Positions 33,094 to 42,987 are shown, counted from the stretch's first letter. The stretch is DNA of 64,000 bases from Mytilus edulis (GCF_963676685.1 NC_092357.1:70398971-70462970), one strand, 5' to 3'. Notes: generated by a model from the sequence alone, not told the origin. Translations and numbers: made by a program.

Positions 33094-34419
33094 ATGCCAC
33101 CCAAAGAACCAAAAAGAAGTAATCGTAAACGGAAAAGCACACAGAGGCTTGGAGAAGTAATTGAAAACCTAGGCAGTTCAGATCTGGGACTGGGTGTATC
33201 TATAGATAATTCTGTACCAAGCTCTTCAAATCCAAATATTAATTCCGGCCAGTTGTCAGCTGATAATCCACCTGTACAATCCAATCCAATTGATCCAAAC
33301 ACGTGTAATGATGACCAAATTCTGAGAATATTGACAGTCGCAACTCCAATTATCACCCAAACAGTAGTTACAATACTCAAAAGCACTGGCGTTATTCAAG
33401 GCAGGGATGTAAACTCACCTGATCCAACTTTGATACCAACACACCAAGGTGTTAATTCCGTTTGTCCACCAAGGCAAGATACCACTACATGTAATACAAT
33501 AGAGATGACGACACCATCCCAGTCCCACTCAACAAATATTATTGATAAACAATCATCTGAGAGCAGTCATCCGTCCTGCTCAAATGATACTAGCAGAAGC
33601 GGTCAACAGTGGTTCATGCCAACTGAGGGATCTCCGAGTCAACAGGTGGTGAACCATCTTCTACAGGGCACTCCAAACACAGGTGCATGTTCAAACGAGT
33701 TAGGAGGCCAGGGTTTATCACGCCCACTGGCTTTGGGTGTGGACCCAAAACTGAAAGCTGATATTTGGTCTAACAAATACATTAATCTGGAGGATTTATT
33801 GAAATCCAAATCCAGAGTTGTTAAGTATGTTCCAGTAGAGAAAGATGATTGTTTAACATTTGTTAAAAATAGTAGTAGTAAGACAAAAATTGAGTCAATG
33901 GCACAGTGGCATGAAGCTTTTCACATTTATGGGGCAATTTATTTTGAAAAATACCCTACTGAATCCCCGAAGCTGATGAAATATGCGGCTATCATTGCAA
34001 ATTTGGCAGAAAAAGCTGGAATTGAGGCTGCATTTTTTTATGATCAAGCTTATAGGCAGTGGAGGGAAGTAGACCCTTTACACTTACCATGGGATGGTGT
34101 AAATGGGGAATTATTCAATGAGGCGTTAGCTATGGGGCTTATTGGGAAAACTAATGCCATGAAACAGCCCTTTCTTACACAAAGCCTCACGGCTCCAGTC
34201 CTTAAACAGAAAAGGTTTTGTTATGCTTTCAACAATGAATCAGGCTGCACGGCAAGAATTTGTAGATACGAGCACTCCTGCCAAAATTGCGGTGGAGACC
34301 ATAGCAGGAGGGATTGCCAACAATCAAAACACGAGAACGCCGATTTTAACTCCACCAATAGAAAGGGGGGCCCTGATTCAGAAAAACAGTCCAGTAAACA
34401 GAAACCTAAAACCAGGTGA
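33094..34419 (+). CDS. Gag-like protein of the Ngaro-like element
   Basis: The frame is open from 33,028; the second Met at 33,094 opens a basic start (PPKEPKRSNRKRKS) and is the likelier initiation site. About 440 residues. The N-terminal half is Ser/Asn/Thr/Gln-rich and probably disordered; residues near 235-390 (of the long frame) form a conserved helical capsid-like region with Trp-rich blocks (MAQWHEAFHIYGAIYF, DQAYRQWREVDPLHLPW). Near 397-430 lies a double zinc-binding module: C-x7-C-x4-C-x3-H followed by C-x2-C-x4-H-x4-C (CQNCGGDHSRRDC), a retroviral-type knuckle. The gene is intact. It overlaps the next frame at its 3' end, as gag and RT frames commonly do in DIRS-order elements. Confidence 0.8.
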   Translation: MPPKEPKRSNRKRKSTQRLGEVIENLGSSDLGLGVSIDNSVPSSSNPNINSGQLSADNPPVQSNPIDPNTCNDDQILRILTVATPIITQTVVTILKSTGVIQGRDVNSPDPTLIPTHQGVNSVCPPRQDTTTCNTIEMTTPSQSHSTNIIDKQSSESSHPSCSNDTSRSGQQWFMPTEGSPSQQVVNHLLQGTPNTGACSNELGGQGLSRPLALGVDPKLKADIWSNKYINLEDLLKSKSRVVKYVPVEKDDCLTFVKNSSSKTKIESMAQWHEAFHIYGAIYFEKYPTESPKLMKYAAIIANLAEKAGIEAAFFYDQAYRQWREVDPLHLPWDGVNGELFNEALAMGLIGKTNAMKQPFLTQSLTAPVLKQKRFCYAFNNESGCTARICRYEHSCQNCGGDHSRRDCQQSKHENADFNSTNRKGGPDSEKQSSKQKPKTR

Positions 34420-34621
34420 TTTTCAAATATCTACACCTATTCACATTGACCAATTGGGCAAGTACCTTAAAGGGTATGACACAAGTAAAGTTGAATTTTT
34501 ATTAGAGGGGTTCAAAACTGGGTCTATGATGGGCATTTCAAGTGATAACATTCAGTTAATGGGAAGATGGCATTCAGATGCGTACAAAAAATATATTCGG
34601 ATACCAGTCCTTAACATCTGA
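34223..34621 (+). pseudogene. ORF2 remnant: start of RT protein joined to end of tyrosine recombinase
   Basis: In the +1 frame relative to gag and overlapping it, this 132-codon frame carries FQISTPIHIDQLGKYLKGYD and a GF-x-TG end typical of the beginning of DIRS/Ngaro polymerase ORFs. After about 34,515 the sequence switches to LMGRWHSDAYKKYIR, the conserved C-terminal end of tyrosine recombinases: a G-(H/R)-W motif and then the nucleophile Tyr region. Everything between (RT, RNase H, most of the recombinase) is absent, and the frame stays open across the junction. The join is inferred from the motifs; the exact breakpoint needs a full-length relative. Confidence 0.75.
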
Positions 34622-35818
34622 ATCTGTTTTATGTGTTTTTGATGTTGTATCATGGGGATATGGACCTCTGATACGACACAATGCTGTTCTTTTCTTGAAA
34701 TACGTTTAAGGGTTCCTTGTTCTTGCCACTGTGCCATAAACGGATAATCATGTTTAGATCTAGAAGTGTATTTTCATTACAAGTATAAGAGTGTATAAGA
34801 GTGTAATAACTTTGTTGACAGTATAGTTGATACTAATTTTTAATTGTATTTATGTTGGTAACTGTGATTACGAAATATAATGGGGACATGGGCCTCTTTA
34901 TTTTCAATCCCTTTTAACAGACTTACGGTAATATTTTGTATAGTGTATATGGTTATTGTTTTATTTTTGTTTTTGTATTTTCCTTTTTGTTTTTGCTTTT
35001 TATTACTTTTTGGATTTGTTTTTGTTTTTGTTTTTGTTTTTGTTTTTTTTTTTTTTTTCTTTGTATATTTAAGTTGAGATATTTATCAGAAATACAATCA
35101 TTTGCTACCATTATTTTTCAAGGATAATTTAACACATAATAAAATGAAGTATTTAGGTTTGCAATCATGGTCGTGCAATTTTATGCCATATTTTCTAATT
35201 TCTCAGAGAAAGTATAAAACTAACAGTAATGAATCATCCCCTTCTGTCATTGCAGCTGACGATGGGGTGAACTCTGGTCGACCTGTTGTCATAAAATTTA
35301 AGGAATCTCGTAAAGATATTGCTTAACTTTACGCACTGTTATAAACTATGCGGGTAATGATGTTATCTTTCAAGAAGTTAAATTGAGCAGTCAAAAATGT
35401 TTATCACTGATAAAATAGATTTTTAACTGGATCAAAATAAAAACAAAATAAAATAAAATAAAAAAAATAGATATACGAATAATAATAAAAATAAATAAGA
35501 TAAAATAAAATTAGAATTTTCAATGTAAATATATGTATAAATCTGGCTTTGGTTGCCATGGGGACAGGGGCCTCCGGCAACCATTATCATTTTTGTTTTG
35601 TTTTAGAATCTGTTAATACATTATAATCATGGGATAGTTATCGTTTTAGTGTATATAATGAATACTCTTAGATAGAAGTAGCTTTATTCAAATGTGTGAT
35701 TTCTCTTTTGATATTTTTTGTTTTTCCTATTTTTGGTAGTTAGGACTTTTAGAATTTTTTATCACTGGCTTGGATGGGGGATATTGTTACAAGGAAGGCT
35801 TTGGGTAACAATATTGTG
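34622..35818. other. 3' untranslated part of the Ngaro-like element
   Basis: Low-complexity (TTTTTG)n near 35,000-35,060 and A-rich (AAAAT)n near 35,430-35,515. The short frame 35,102-35,326 has no recognised domain. Confidence 0.55.
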
Positions 35819-36040
35819 GCGAATGTAACCCCATCTTTGATGGGATGGGTCAATAAGGTTTTGTCATTATAACCATATATGTTGTTTATAAATATGATTT
35901 ATTGATTTCATTATACATGTTTTCCATTGTGTTGCTTCTTCGTCATTTTAATAATAAATGACAGTTTTCAATTCTTAAATATCTGTTTGTTTGTCATTCT
36001 TTCATCCCATCAAACAGAGCAAGCCTGTGTTGACAAAAAT
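35819..36040 (+). repeat. Split direct repeat B1
   Basis: 222 bp, starts GCGAATGTAACCCCATCTTT and ends CCTGTGTTGACAAAAAT; repeated as B2. Directly abuts A2; the B1-A2 junction is expected to be the circle junction of the extrachromosomal form. Confidence 0.85.
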
Positions 36041-36229
36041 GCTAATTTTTATTAAAAATGATTTTTTGGCAAACTAGGCGGTACTATGGAAAGCGGCATA
36101 ACTCTTTGTTCTTATTTGGTAGAAACGCAAATACCAAGTTATTCCTTCCCCTGATCATGTTATATGATCTCAGAAGGCGCTTCAGTTGCAGTTAGAAGTG
36201 GCAGGAAACATTTGGAACTAAAAAGTATA
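36041..36229 (+). repeat. Split direct repeat A2
   Basis: Copy of A1, beginning directly after B1 and ending GGAACTAAAAAGTATA. Confidence 0.85.
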
Positions 36230-36397
36230 CCCACCATCCCTCCCTGGATAGCTAATTCGGATTTTCTGTTATGTTTGAACCAATTTAAATTGAAATATTT
36301 TAATTTTTTTTTTCATAATGGGTATTGTGTATTCATGTTGTATTTGGTTAAACAATATGTCAGTGTTTATATTCTAATGTAACACCATCTCTGATGG

Positions 36398-36619
36398 GCG
36401 AATGTAACCCCATCTTTGATGGGATGGGTCAATAAGGTTTTGTCATTATAACCATATATGTTGTTTATAAATATGATTTATTGATTTCATTATACATGTT
36501 TTCCATTGTGTTGCTTCTTCGTCATTTTAATAATAAATGACAGTTTTCAATTCTTAAATATCTGTTTGTTTGTCATTCTTTCATCCCATCAAACAGAGCA
36601 AGCCTGTGTTGACAAAAAT
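36398..36619 (+). repeat. Split direct repeat B2 (right end of element)
   Basis: 222-bp copy of B1 ending GTTGACAAAAAT, after which the retrozyme monomer resumes (AACCATATTCAATG). The 168-bp spacer between A2 and B2 contains a smaller echo, CATCTCTGATGGGCG, of the B start. Confidence 0.85.
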
Positions 36620-36777
36620 AACCATATTCAATGATAATCCATGTCAGCACAAAAGTGCTGACTACTGGGCTGGTGATACCCTCGGCGAAATAAATCTCTA
36701 CCAGCAGTGGCATCGACCCAGTGGTAATAAATAAACTCATCATAGAATGATAGATACCAGGACTAAATTTTGTATAT

Positions 36778-36821
36778 ACGCCAGACGCGCGTTTCGTGTA
36801 CAAAAGACTCATCAGTGACGC
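36778..36821 (-). ncRNA. Hammerhead ribozyme copy, intact core, weakened stem II
   Basis: Same sequence as the copy at 29,796: CTGATGA, GAAA, CGCGCG and stem I pairing kept; stem II has one C/C mismatch. Confidence 0.75.
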
Positions 36822-37144
36822 TCGAATCCAAAAAAGTTAAAAAGGCCAAATAAAGTACGAAGTTGAAGAGCATTGAGGACCAAAATTCCTAAAAATTTTG
36901 ACAAATACAGCTAATGTAATCTATGCCTAAGGTAGAAAAGCCTAGTAAGTATTTCAAAAATTCAAAATTTTGTGAACAGTATATTTAAAAATATAACCAT
37001 ATTCAATGATAATCCATGTCAGCACAAAAGTGCTGACTACTGTGCTGGTGATACCCTCGGGGAAATAAATATCCACCAGCAGTGGCATCGACCCAGTGGT
37101 AGTAAATAAACTCATCATGGATACCAGGACTAAATTTTGTAAAT

Positions 37145-37188
37145 ACGCCAGACGCGCGTTTCGTCTACAAAAGACACATCAGTGACGC
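37145..37188 (-). ncRNA. Hammerhead ribozyme copy with core mutation
   Basis: CTGATGA reads CTGATGT, an A-to-T change at an essential core adenine; stem II GTC/GAC, GAAA, CGCGCG and stem I are intact. Probably inactive. Confidence 0.75.
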
Positions 37189-37445
37189 TCGAATCCAAAA
37201 AAGTTAAAAAGGCCAAATAAAGTACGAAGTAGAAGAGCATTGAGGACCAAAATTCCTAAAAGTTTTGCCAAATACAGCTAAGGTAATCTATGCCTGAGGT
37301 AGAAAAGCCTTAGTATTTCAAAAGTTCAAAATTTTGTGAACAGTAAATTTAAAAATATAACCATATCAATGATAATTCATGTCAGCACAAAAGTGCTGAC
37401 TACTGGGCTGGTGAAACCCTCGGGGAAATAAATCTCTACCACCAG

Positions 37446-38125
37446 TTATATATAATTTATATGTTGTATACCGTGAATATACAAATAAGTGTGCAATATC
37501 TATACATACAGATCAATCTCTCTAAATATACTGATATAATAGAAAATGTTGATATAAATTAACGGCTATCAAAATTAATTGAACAAACAAATCCTGTGTC
37601 CATGCTTGGAATCAAAATCAAGACATTTAGCATATAGGGCCACGAGTCATACCATAAATCTAAATGACTGGCTACAAACTCTCTGTTTATTTAACATATT
37701 TAAACATTGTATTCGGGGCTCACAATGGGTATATAGTATTTAATAATATATCAAGTTTATAATAATGATTGAATGGCGTTACTCTTGATTAACCACAAAT
37801 GTATTTTATTATTTTAACTGGTATTTTCAAGCATGACGCGTCTTCTCGATTTCAGAATATGTTTAATTTTTTTGACGAGATAACTTGAGAACTAAAAAAA
37901 CATTAGAATTAGTGTCATATTGTCTTATGATTTTTGAGTGTTTCTGCGATCCAACGACCTTCATTCAACTGTTCCAATTTTTGTAATGGGGGGTAAAACC
38001 AATTCAATAAATAATCTAGAATAAAAGGACTGAGAACCAGCTCCAATGAATATGTTTGTTGTTTGGTCTTTTGAACATCGAACATTCTGTCTGAGCTGTC
38101 TACTCATTGATATTTTTGTCAATGA
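37446..38125. other. No gene seen
   Basis: AT-rich spacer, no recognised repeats. Confidence 0.4.
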
Positions 38126-38129
38126 AACG

Positions 38130-38345
38130 GATTGCTATATGACTGTCATACAAGTGAGAGGTTAAGCTAGCTATGGAACCAGGTTTAATCCATCGTTTTC
38201 TACACTAGGAAATTCCTGTACCAATTCAAGAATGTGACAAGTGTTTAGCCTTTATTTGATGTTTTTTTAGCTATTGATTTGTCATTTGAAAAGGGATTTT
38301 CCTGTGAGATTCGGTGATTTTTATGTTTTCGATTTTGTTATGTCT
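38130..38345 (+). repeat. Dispersed repeat R1 fragment
   Basis: CTATGGAACCAGGTTTAATC and TTCCTGTACCAATTCAAGAA follow the R1 order with more divergence than other copies. Confidence 0.5.
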
Positions 38346-38479
38346 ACCATTTTAATTCTTTTCGATATGGTCAGTGCAGTATCCAAATACACTACGTAAT
38401 GGTTCGATATTAATATGTGCATATTTTAATGTGTGTTTTTCTATGTTGTGATGTTATGCTATTGTTTCAGAAAAAAAGG

Positions 38480-38818
38480 AGAAGGTTTGGATCCATTTAA
38501 ACATTTAATCCAGCTGCAAATGTTTGCACCTGTCCTAAGTCAGGAATCTGATGTAAAGTTGTTGTCGTTTGTTTATGTAATTTATACGTGTTTCTCGTTT
38601 CTCGTTTAGTTATATTATATAGATTAGACCGCTGGTTTTCCCGTTTGAATGGTTTTACACTAGTAATTTTGGGGCCCTTTATAGCTTGTTGTTCGGTGTG
38701 AGCCAAGGCTCCTTGTTGAAGGCCGTACATTGACCTATAATGGTTTACTTTTTTAAAATTGTTATTTGGATGGAGAGTTGTCTCATTGGCACTCACTCCA
38801 CATCTTCCTATATCTATA
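38480..38818 (+). repeat. Dispersed repeat R2, long copy
   Basis: CCTGTCCTAAGTCAGGAATC, a GCCCTTTATAGCTTGTTG box, TTGTTGAAGGCCGTACATTG and GAGTTGTCTCATTGGCACTC match R2. The minus-strand ORF across it is a shadow. Confidence 0.6.
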
Positions 38819-39285
38819 AATTAGTTTCCACAGTGCATTTTCAATATAAATAGCCAAAGTCCTACAGAAATTTGCAAAACTAGTTGTAAATGTATCAAAA
38901 CATTAGGATATAAAAAACGATGCATTGACATTTTTTGCTTTCAAATGGCCATTTTTCAAAATGGCCGAAAGTACCTAAAGTCCTCATATTATGGTCTTTG
39001 TCATTTATTTTATCATGTTATCAAAATTGACAAAACTATTCTCGTTTCTTAGCCTAATGTAATTTTGATTATTAACATGTTTAATTAGATTTTCTAGCAG
39101 TTATTGAAATGGCCGCCAAAGGCTGCAATATTGATTGCCTATGTTTGCTATGACCTAAACATAAACTCTGCAGAATTTGATTAAATTAACTCTATCTGCA
39201 CAATTAAGCAGAAATCTTCTTGACTTTATTGGTACCGTTCTAGACATCGCTACAGCCAACGATTTATCGACATTGAATTTTGCAT
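38819..39285. other. No gene seen
   Basis: Spacer with an AAATGGCCATTTTTCAAAAT palindrome-like stretch near 38,944. No coding evidence. Confidence 0.4.
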
Positions 39286-39289
39286 TCGA

Positions 39290-39690
39290 CCTATATCAGC
39301 TTGATATTTTGAGATTTCCCGAGCCGGTTGCCTTCAAATATTGGTAACCTTTTCTTACATTGTGTTCGAAATGACAATTGGCACAAGCCCATTTTACAAA
39401 GTTTCGTGTCAATAGGTTTATTAATAAAATGTTCATGACTGTGACCTACCGAATTAGACTTTTTACCGGATGTGTTAACAACACAATGGGTGCCACATGT
39501 GGAGCAGGATCTGCTCACCCTTACGGAGCACATGAGATCCCCCTGTTTTAGTGGGGTTCGAGTTGCTAAATCTTAAGTTCTATGTTGTGTCCTCTGTACT
39601 ATTATTTGGCTGGATTTTTTAGCCATGGCGTTGTCAGTTTATGATCAATCTATGAGTATCTCTTTCGTTTCTCTTTCATACAAGTGAGAA
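39290..39690 (+). mobile_element. 3' end of retroelement family B
   Basis: Plus-strand counterpart of the minus-strand element at 300-1065: GCCACATGTGGAGCAGGATC, then CTTACGGAGCACATGAGATC, GTGGGGTTCGAGTTGCTAAA and TTTAGCCATGGCGTTGTCAG. Only 3' untranslated sequence plus a short degenerate coding end. Confidence 0.65.
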
Positions 39691-40079
39691 ATTTAGCTTG
39701 CTATAAAACCAGGTGTAATCCACCTTTTTCTAGAGAAAATGCCTCTACCAAGTTAAACATGTTTAATTTTTTATCCTTTCCCCCCAAAAAATGTAATTCA
39801 AGAACAAAACATAGAACATGAAACAAATTTAAAAAAAATCCCAACAACACTTTTTGAACTTTTCCCTTTAATTTCTGTTCTTTAATTATGCAGACTATTT
39901 CTTTACAGGGAAATGCACAATTTCAGAGAATCCATTAACTTAAACACAAATTATTGTCTGGAAACTAGAAAATGCTTGATTCAACCCTTTTTTTGCGCCT
40001 AATGTCTAAACGGTTTGGGCGACAAACCCCAAACTCAACCCTAGCTTCCTTCCATTCTCTTATTATAAACAATTTGTTG

Positions 40080-40172
40080 AAGGTAGTACCTAGACCTAGA
40101 AAGGTTTTTTTATAAATTTGTACTCAGATGAACAGTTTTCTCATTGGCACTCATACCATTTCTTCTTATAAC
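40080..40172 (+). repeat. Dispersed repeat R2, short fragment
   Basis: TTGTTGAAGGTAGTACCTAG and TTCTCATTGGCACTCATACC match the end of R2. Just upstream of the Polinton remnant. Confidence 0.45.
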
Positions 40173-40499
40173 TTCATATGCTATTGTCCGGTAACCAAAT
40201 GTGTCTTCGGACGACTATTACGACGACGACATGATAGATTTATACGAACGGAAATATTTAGCGAAGGAATGAAAATGACCACAGTAGTATAGTACTTGAA
40301 CGAGTCCAGCGCACCCCCCAAACAAAAAATTCGACCCCTAAAAAAATACCCTCATTTCAAGTAAAAAAGCCCTAATTTTTTATAAAAAATGCAAAAAACA
40401 CCCAAAAACACCAAAATTTTCTTACTCCCAAAAAATTTTTTTTATCCCGAAAAAAAAACACCTTAAAAATCCCCCAAAACCCCAATTCCTTTATGAATT

Positions 40500-41149
40500 A
40501 CCAAAATATCCCCATTGTGCTATCATATGTGGTCAAACTGGATGTGGAAAAACAGAGTTTGTTCTTGATTTATTAGAAAAAGAATATAGTGGGGTGTTTA
40601 AACATAAAGTCATACTTTGTCCAACCATTCAATGGAACAAAGCATACAAAAATCGTGAATGGATTGGTGATGTTAGAAAACCAAAAACAAAAAATCTAAT
40701 AACTGTTAATCCTATTGTTGAAGTGAGAGAAGCGAACGGTTCCCTTTATGAAGAAGAGAAGCTACAAGAACTACTAAGAATGTTTTTTTAAAAAACATGC
40801 TGGTCATCCAACATTATATATCATTGATGACTGCAGTGCAACAAAAGAACTAACAAAGAAAAAAGATATACTGTCCGAGCTTGCATTTCCAAGAAGACAC
40901 GCGGAACAATCAGTGTGGGTCATTTCACAGAGATACAACTCTGTTTTAAAAGATTTAAGAGAACAAACAAAATGGTTATGCATGTTCTACACAAAAGATA
41001 GAGATAGTTTTGATAATTGTCTAAGAGAAAATGATGTTATTCCTACTTTGGAAGAAAGACAAAGAATAAAGGAAGAACTTAAAAAAAAGAAACATCGTAA
41101 ATTAATATTAAAGACAGATCAACCTACTGATTATTGGTTACTTAATTGA
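40500..41149 (+). pseudogene. Polinton DNA-packaging ATPase (FtsK/HerA, A32-like), one frameshift
   Basis: First half: Walker A GQTGCGKTEF at 40,531-40,560, preceded by a hydrophobic strand. Second half, in another frame: Walker B LYIIDDCS near 40,810-40,835, then WVISQRYNS, the sensor-like region of A32-type ATPases, ending at TAA 41,149. The two halves are separated by a frame change in the T/A run at 40,782-40,795. About 215 residues in all, normal for this family. No start codon can be fixed because the upstream A/C-rich sequence is frame-broken. The enzyme would pump DNA into capsids. Confidence 0.85.
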
Positions 41150-41354
41150 TTTTTTAGCACTTCTCAAGTAATGCTTAAGTAATGCTTAAGTAATTCTTAA
41201 GTAATTTAACCAAAATAAGCAATAAAAAAAGCAATGCTGTTGGAAATACTAACAATTGCAAGAAACACTGCAGTCTTATCATTGGTTGGATATGTTGTAT
41301 TTAATTTTTTTAAAGTTAAAAATAAATTATATCCGTTTTTTTGAAACGTTTAAA

Positions 41355-41863
41355 ATGAATGCTGAAGAATTATTAAGCGAGCAAATTGTGGAGAACATAA
41401 ATATTGATGATGATAAACAAGCGAGCGAAGTGAACGGTTCCCTTCAAAAAAAAAACGCGAAAGATTATCATCCGTTGTTGCTGGTGGGAGTAGTAAACAA
41501 TATCTGGGTAAAGCATTTCAACTGTCAGATATTGATAAAATGACAACAGAACAAATAAACAAACTATACTGTAAGTATGAAGCAAGATTGGGAGCTAGTA
41601 TGACCAAGACATTAGGAAACTCTTTTATAAATTTATATGTTATGGGTGTATCAAAGTATTTCAATGTTGTTAATCCACTAAAATTAATACAAGACTTAGA
41701 GGAAGATCCTTTTATCAATAATGCTTTAACTAATACATGTTGTGAACTGTACTATAGATATGGAATGTATCTTGCTCCTTTTACTGCAATGTTAACAACA
41801 GCAAGACATATCGAACTATTCGCTTCGATCGATTTCCAAAAAAAGATGAAAATAATGACATAA
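41355..41863 (+). pseudogene. Polinton hypothetical protein, one frameshift
   Basis: Starts MNAEELLSEQIVEN; the frame changes around 41,490 after YHPLLLVG and continues through DKMTTEQINKLYCKYEARLG to a C-terminal helical/hydrophobic region (LYYRYGMYLAPFTAMLTTA). Equivalent ORFs sit next to the ATPase in related mollusc elements, to my recollection; function unknown. Confidence 0.6.
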
Positions 41864-41866
41864 AAA

Positions 41867-42304
41867 ATGATGAATGAAACTCCTGAACAAATAGAAAACA
41901 AAGAAGAAAAAAAGGAAGTATTTAAAAAACCCAAACCAAAAGACCCAAAAAGAGTAGCTGCTGGTAAGAAAGGTGCAGAAGTAAGAATAAGAAATGCAGA
42001 ATTGAGAAAAAAAGAAGTAGAAAAATTTAAAAAAGAAAATTTAAAAATCAAACAAATAACAAAAGATTCTGATACAGAAACAGATTATGAATCAAACGAA
42101 CATATCCCTTTGGTCAAGAAACACTCCAGTTCCCTAGTTGATTACAAATTTGTACTTTTTTCTATAGGTATTGTTGGATTGGGATTGGTTTTTTACAACC
42201 AAAGTAAGAAACCAGAAAGAATGATTAGAGAAATCGTGGTGGGTAAGGAAATAACAAAACCAGAAAAACAAAAGAAAGAAATTGATCCTTTTGAATTTAA
42301 TTAA
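41867..42304 (+). CDS. Polinton small basic membrane protein, uninterrupted
   Basis: 145 residues: a charged, Lys/Glu-rich N-terminal half with KDPKRVAAGKKGAEVRIRNA (residues 26-45), a predicted single transmembrane helix near 93-112 (FVLFSIGIVGLGLVFY) and a charged tail. It starts 4 bp after the preceding stop. Likely a virion or membrane component by position; unproven. Confidence 0.6.
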   Translation: MMNETPEQIENKEEKKEVFKKPKPKDPKRVAAGKKGAEVRIRNAELRKKEVEKFKKENLKIKQITKDSDTETDYESNEHIPLVKKHSSSLVDYKFVLFSIGIVGLGLVFYNQSKKPERMIREIVVGKEITKPEKQKKEIDPFEFN

Positions 42305-42320
42305 ATTTAGTACATTAAAA

Positions 42321-42550
42321 TGACAACACAGAAAGACGGAAAACAAATATGTTATATCATGCTGGAGTGGAAACATTGTTAACAGTTGGATATGCAGAAA
42401 TAGGTAAAAAGGTATTAAGGAGGCCAGCACCAAAAAGTGGATTTTAATATGAATGATGTTGTAATGTTAACCATTGATATATTACTTGCAATGGCAACAA
42501 AAGATATGTTGATTAAGCAAGGTATTATACCTGCTGATATTATGAAGTAA
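42321..42550 (+). pseudogene. Polinton small hydrophobic protein, broken in two
   Basis: The frame YHAGVETLLTVGYAEIGKKV ends at a TAA in GGATTTTAATATGAATG, and a 33-codon ORF at 42,449-42,550 (MNDVVMLTIDILLAMATKDM...) follows within a few bases. The two read as one short hydrophobic protein with a lesion at the join. Function unknown. Confidence 0.5.
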
Positions 42551-42566
42551 TTTTTGTTTTTATAAA

Positions 42567-42986
42567 ATGGCAAGTGCTTTAGCAATGATGCTTGGTGGGG
42601 CAATAACAAATGCTTTTGCATTTTCAGGGAGTAATTATTTATTTTCACATATGGGTAGTTATGCAAATGAAGAGAAAATAGGACATGATAAAGCTATAGA
42701 AAAATTAGAAAAAGCACAAGCAGAATGGAATAAAAAAAGAATACAAAGATTAGATTTTATAAATAAACAATTACAAAAGGAACATCATGCGGTTCAGACT
42801 TTTGATGATGTTGACCAGGCAATGAAACAATACTATTATGTTACAAGTAAACAATTAGCTCCATTACCACCTAAACCTACATTAAGTGATTTTTATACTC
42901 CATCAGAAGACCAGAAAAATAGAGAAATTGCATTTGTTGTTGGTGGTATGACATTAACTGGTTTTATTGTTTGGATAATACAATAA
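42567..42986 (+). CDS. Polinton membrane-associated hypothetical protein, uninterrupted
   Basis: 139 residues. Hydrophobic N-terminus MASALAMMLGGAITNAFAFS, a coiled-coil-like middle (residues 30-75, KAIEKLEKAQAEWNKKRIQR), and a C-terminal hydrophobic helix (FVVGGMTLTGFIVWII). I recognise this MASALAMMLGGA-type protein as a recurrent companion of mollusc and cnidarian Polinton polymerases; its role is unknown. Confidence 0.7.
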   Translation: MASALAMMLGGAITNAFAFSGSNYLFSHMGSYANEEKIGHDKAIEKLEKAQAEWNKKRIQRLDFINKQLQKEHHAVQTFDDVDQAMKQYYYVTSKQLAPLPPKPTLSDFYTPSEDQKNREIAFVVGGMTLTGFIVWIIQ

Positions 42987-42987
42987 A

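Larger units (their letters stand above)
30015..36619 (+). mobile_element. Ngaro-like tyrosine-recombinase retrotransposon, internally deleted, with split direct repeats
   Basis: Structure A1 (30,015-30,201) - body - B1 (35,819-36,040) - A2 (36,041-36,229) - spacer - B2 (36,398-36,619). A and B copies look essentially identical. This A1...B1-A2-B2 order is the hallmark of Ngaro/PAT-type elements in the DIRS order, which integrate as circles by tyrosine recombinase. As expected there is no target-site duplication: the flanks join to a continuous retrozyme monomer. Body: SGNH hydrolase ORF, a 454-bp direct duplication, a gag-like ORF, and an overlapping ORF that joins the start of the RT protein to the end of the recombinase. 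RT, RNase H and most of the recombinase are absent, so this copy is non-autonomous. Identical repeats suggest a recent insertion. Confidence 0.85.
29395..37445 (-). mobile_element. Second retrozyme array, four monomers, split by a 6.6-kb insertion
   Basis: Monomers of about 367-377 bp carry hammerhead positions at 29,425, 29,796, 36,778 and 37,145. Once 30,015-36,619 is subtracted the second and third hammerheads are 377 bp apart, so the array was continuous before the insertion. Monomers resemble those at 17.8-18.7 kb (GCCAGACGCGCG, ACTACTGGGCTGGTGATACC, CAGTGGCATCGACCCAGTGG) but belong to a diverged subfamily with more copy-to-copy differences. The last monomer breaks off near 37,445. Confidence 0.85.

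Noticed and set aside
34880-35127. Two overlapping Phe/Val-rich ORFs
   Set aside because: Low-complexity (TTTTTG)n tract in the 3' part of the Ngaro-like element.
40180-40500. Terminal inverted repeat of the Polinton
   Set aside because: No inverted match to this stretch was found around 51.9-52.3 kb; the A/C-rich sequence may be element sequence, but its end cannot be fixed.
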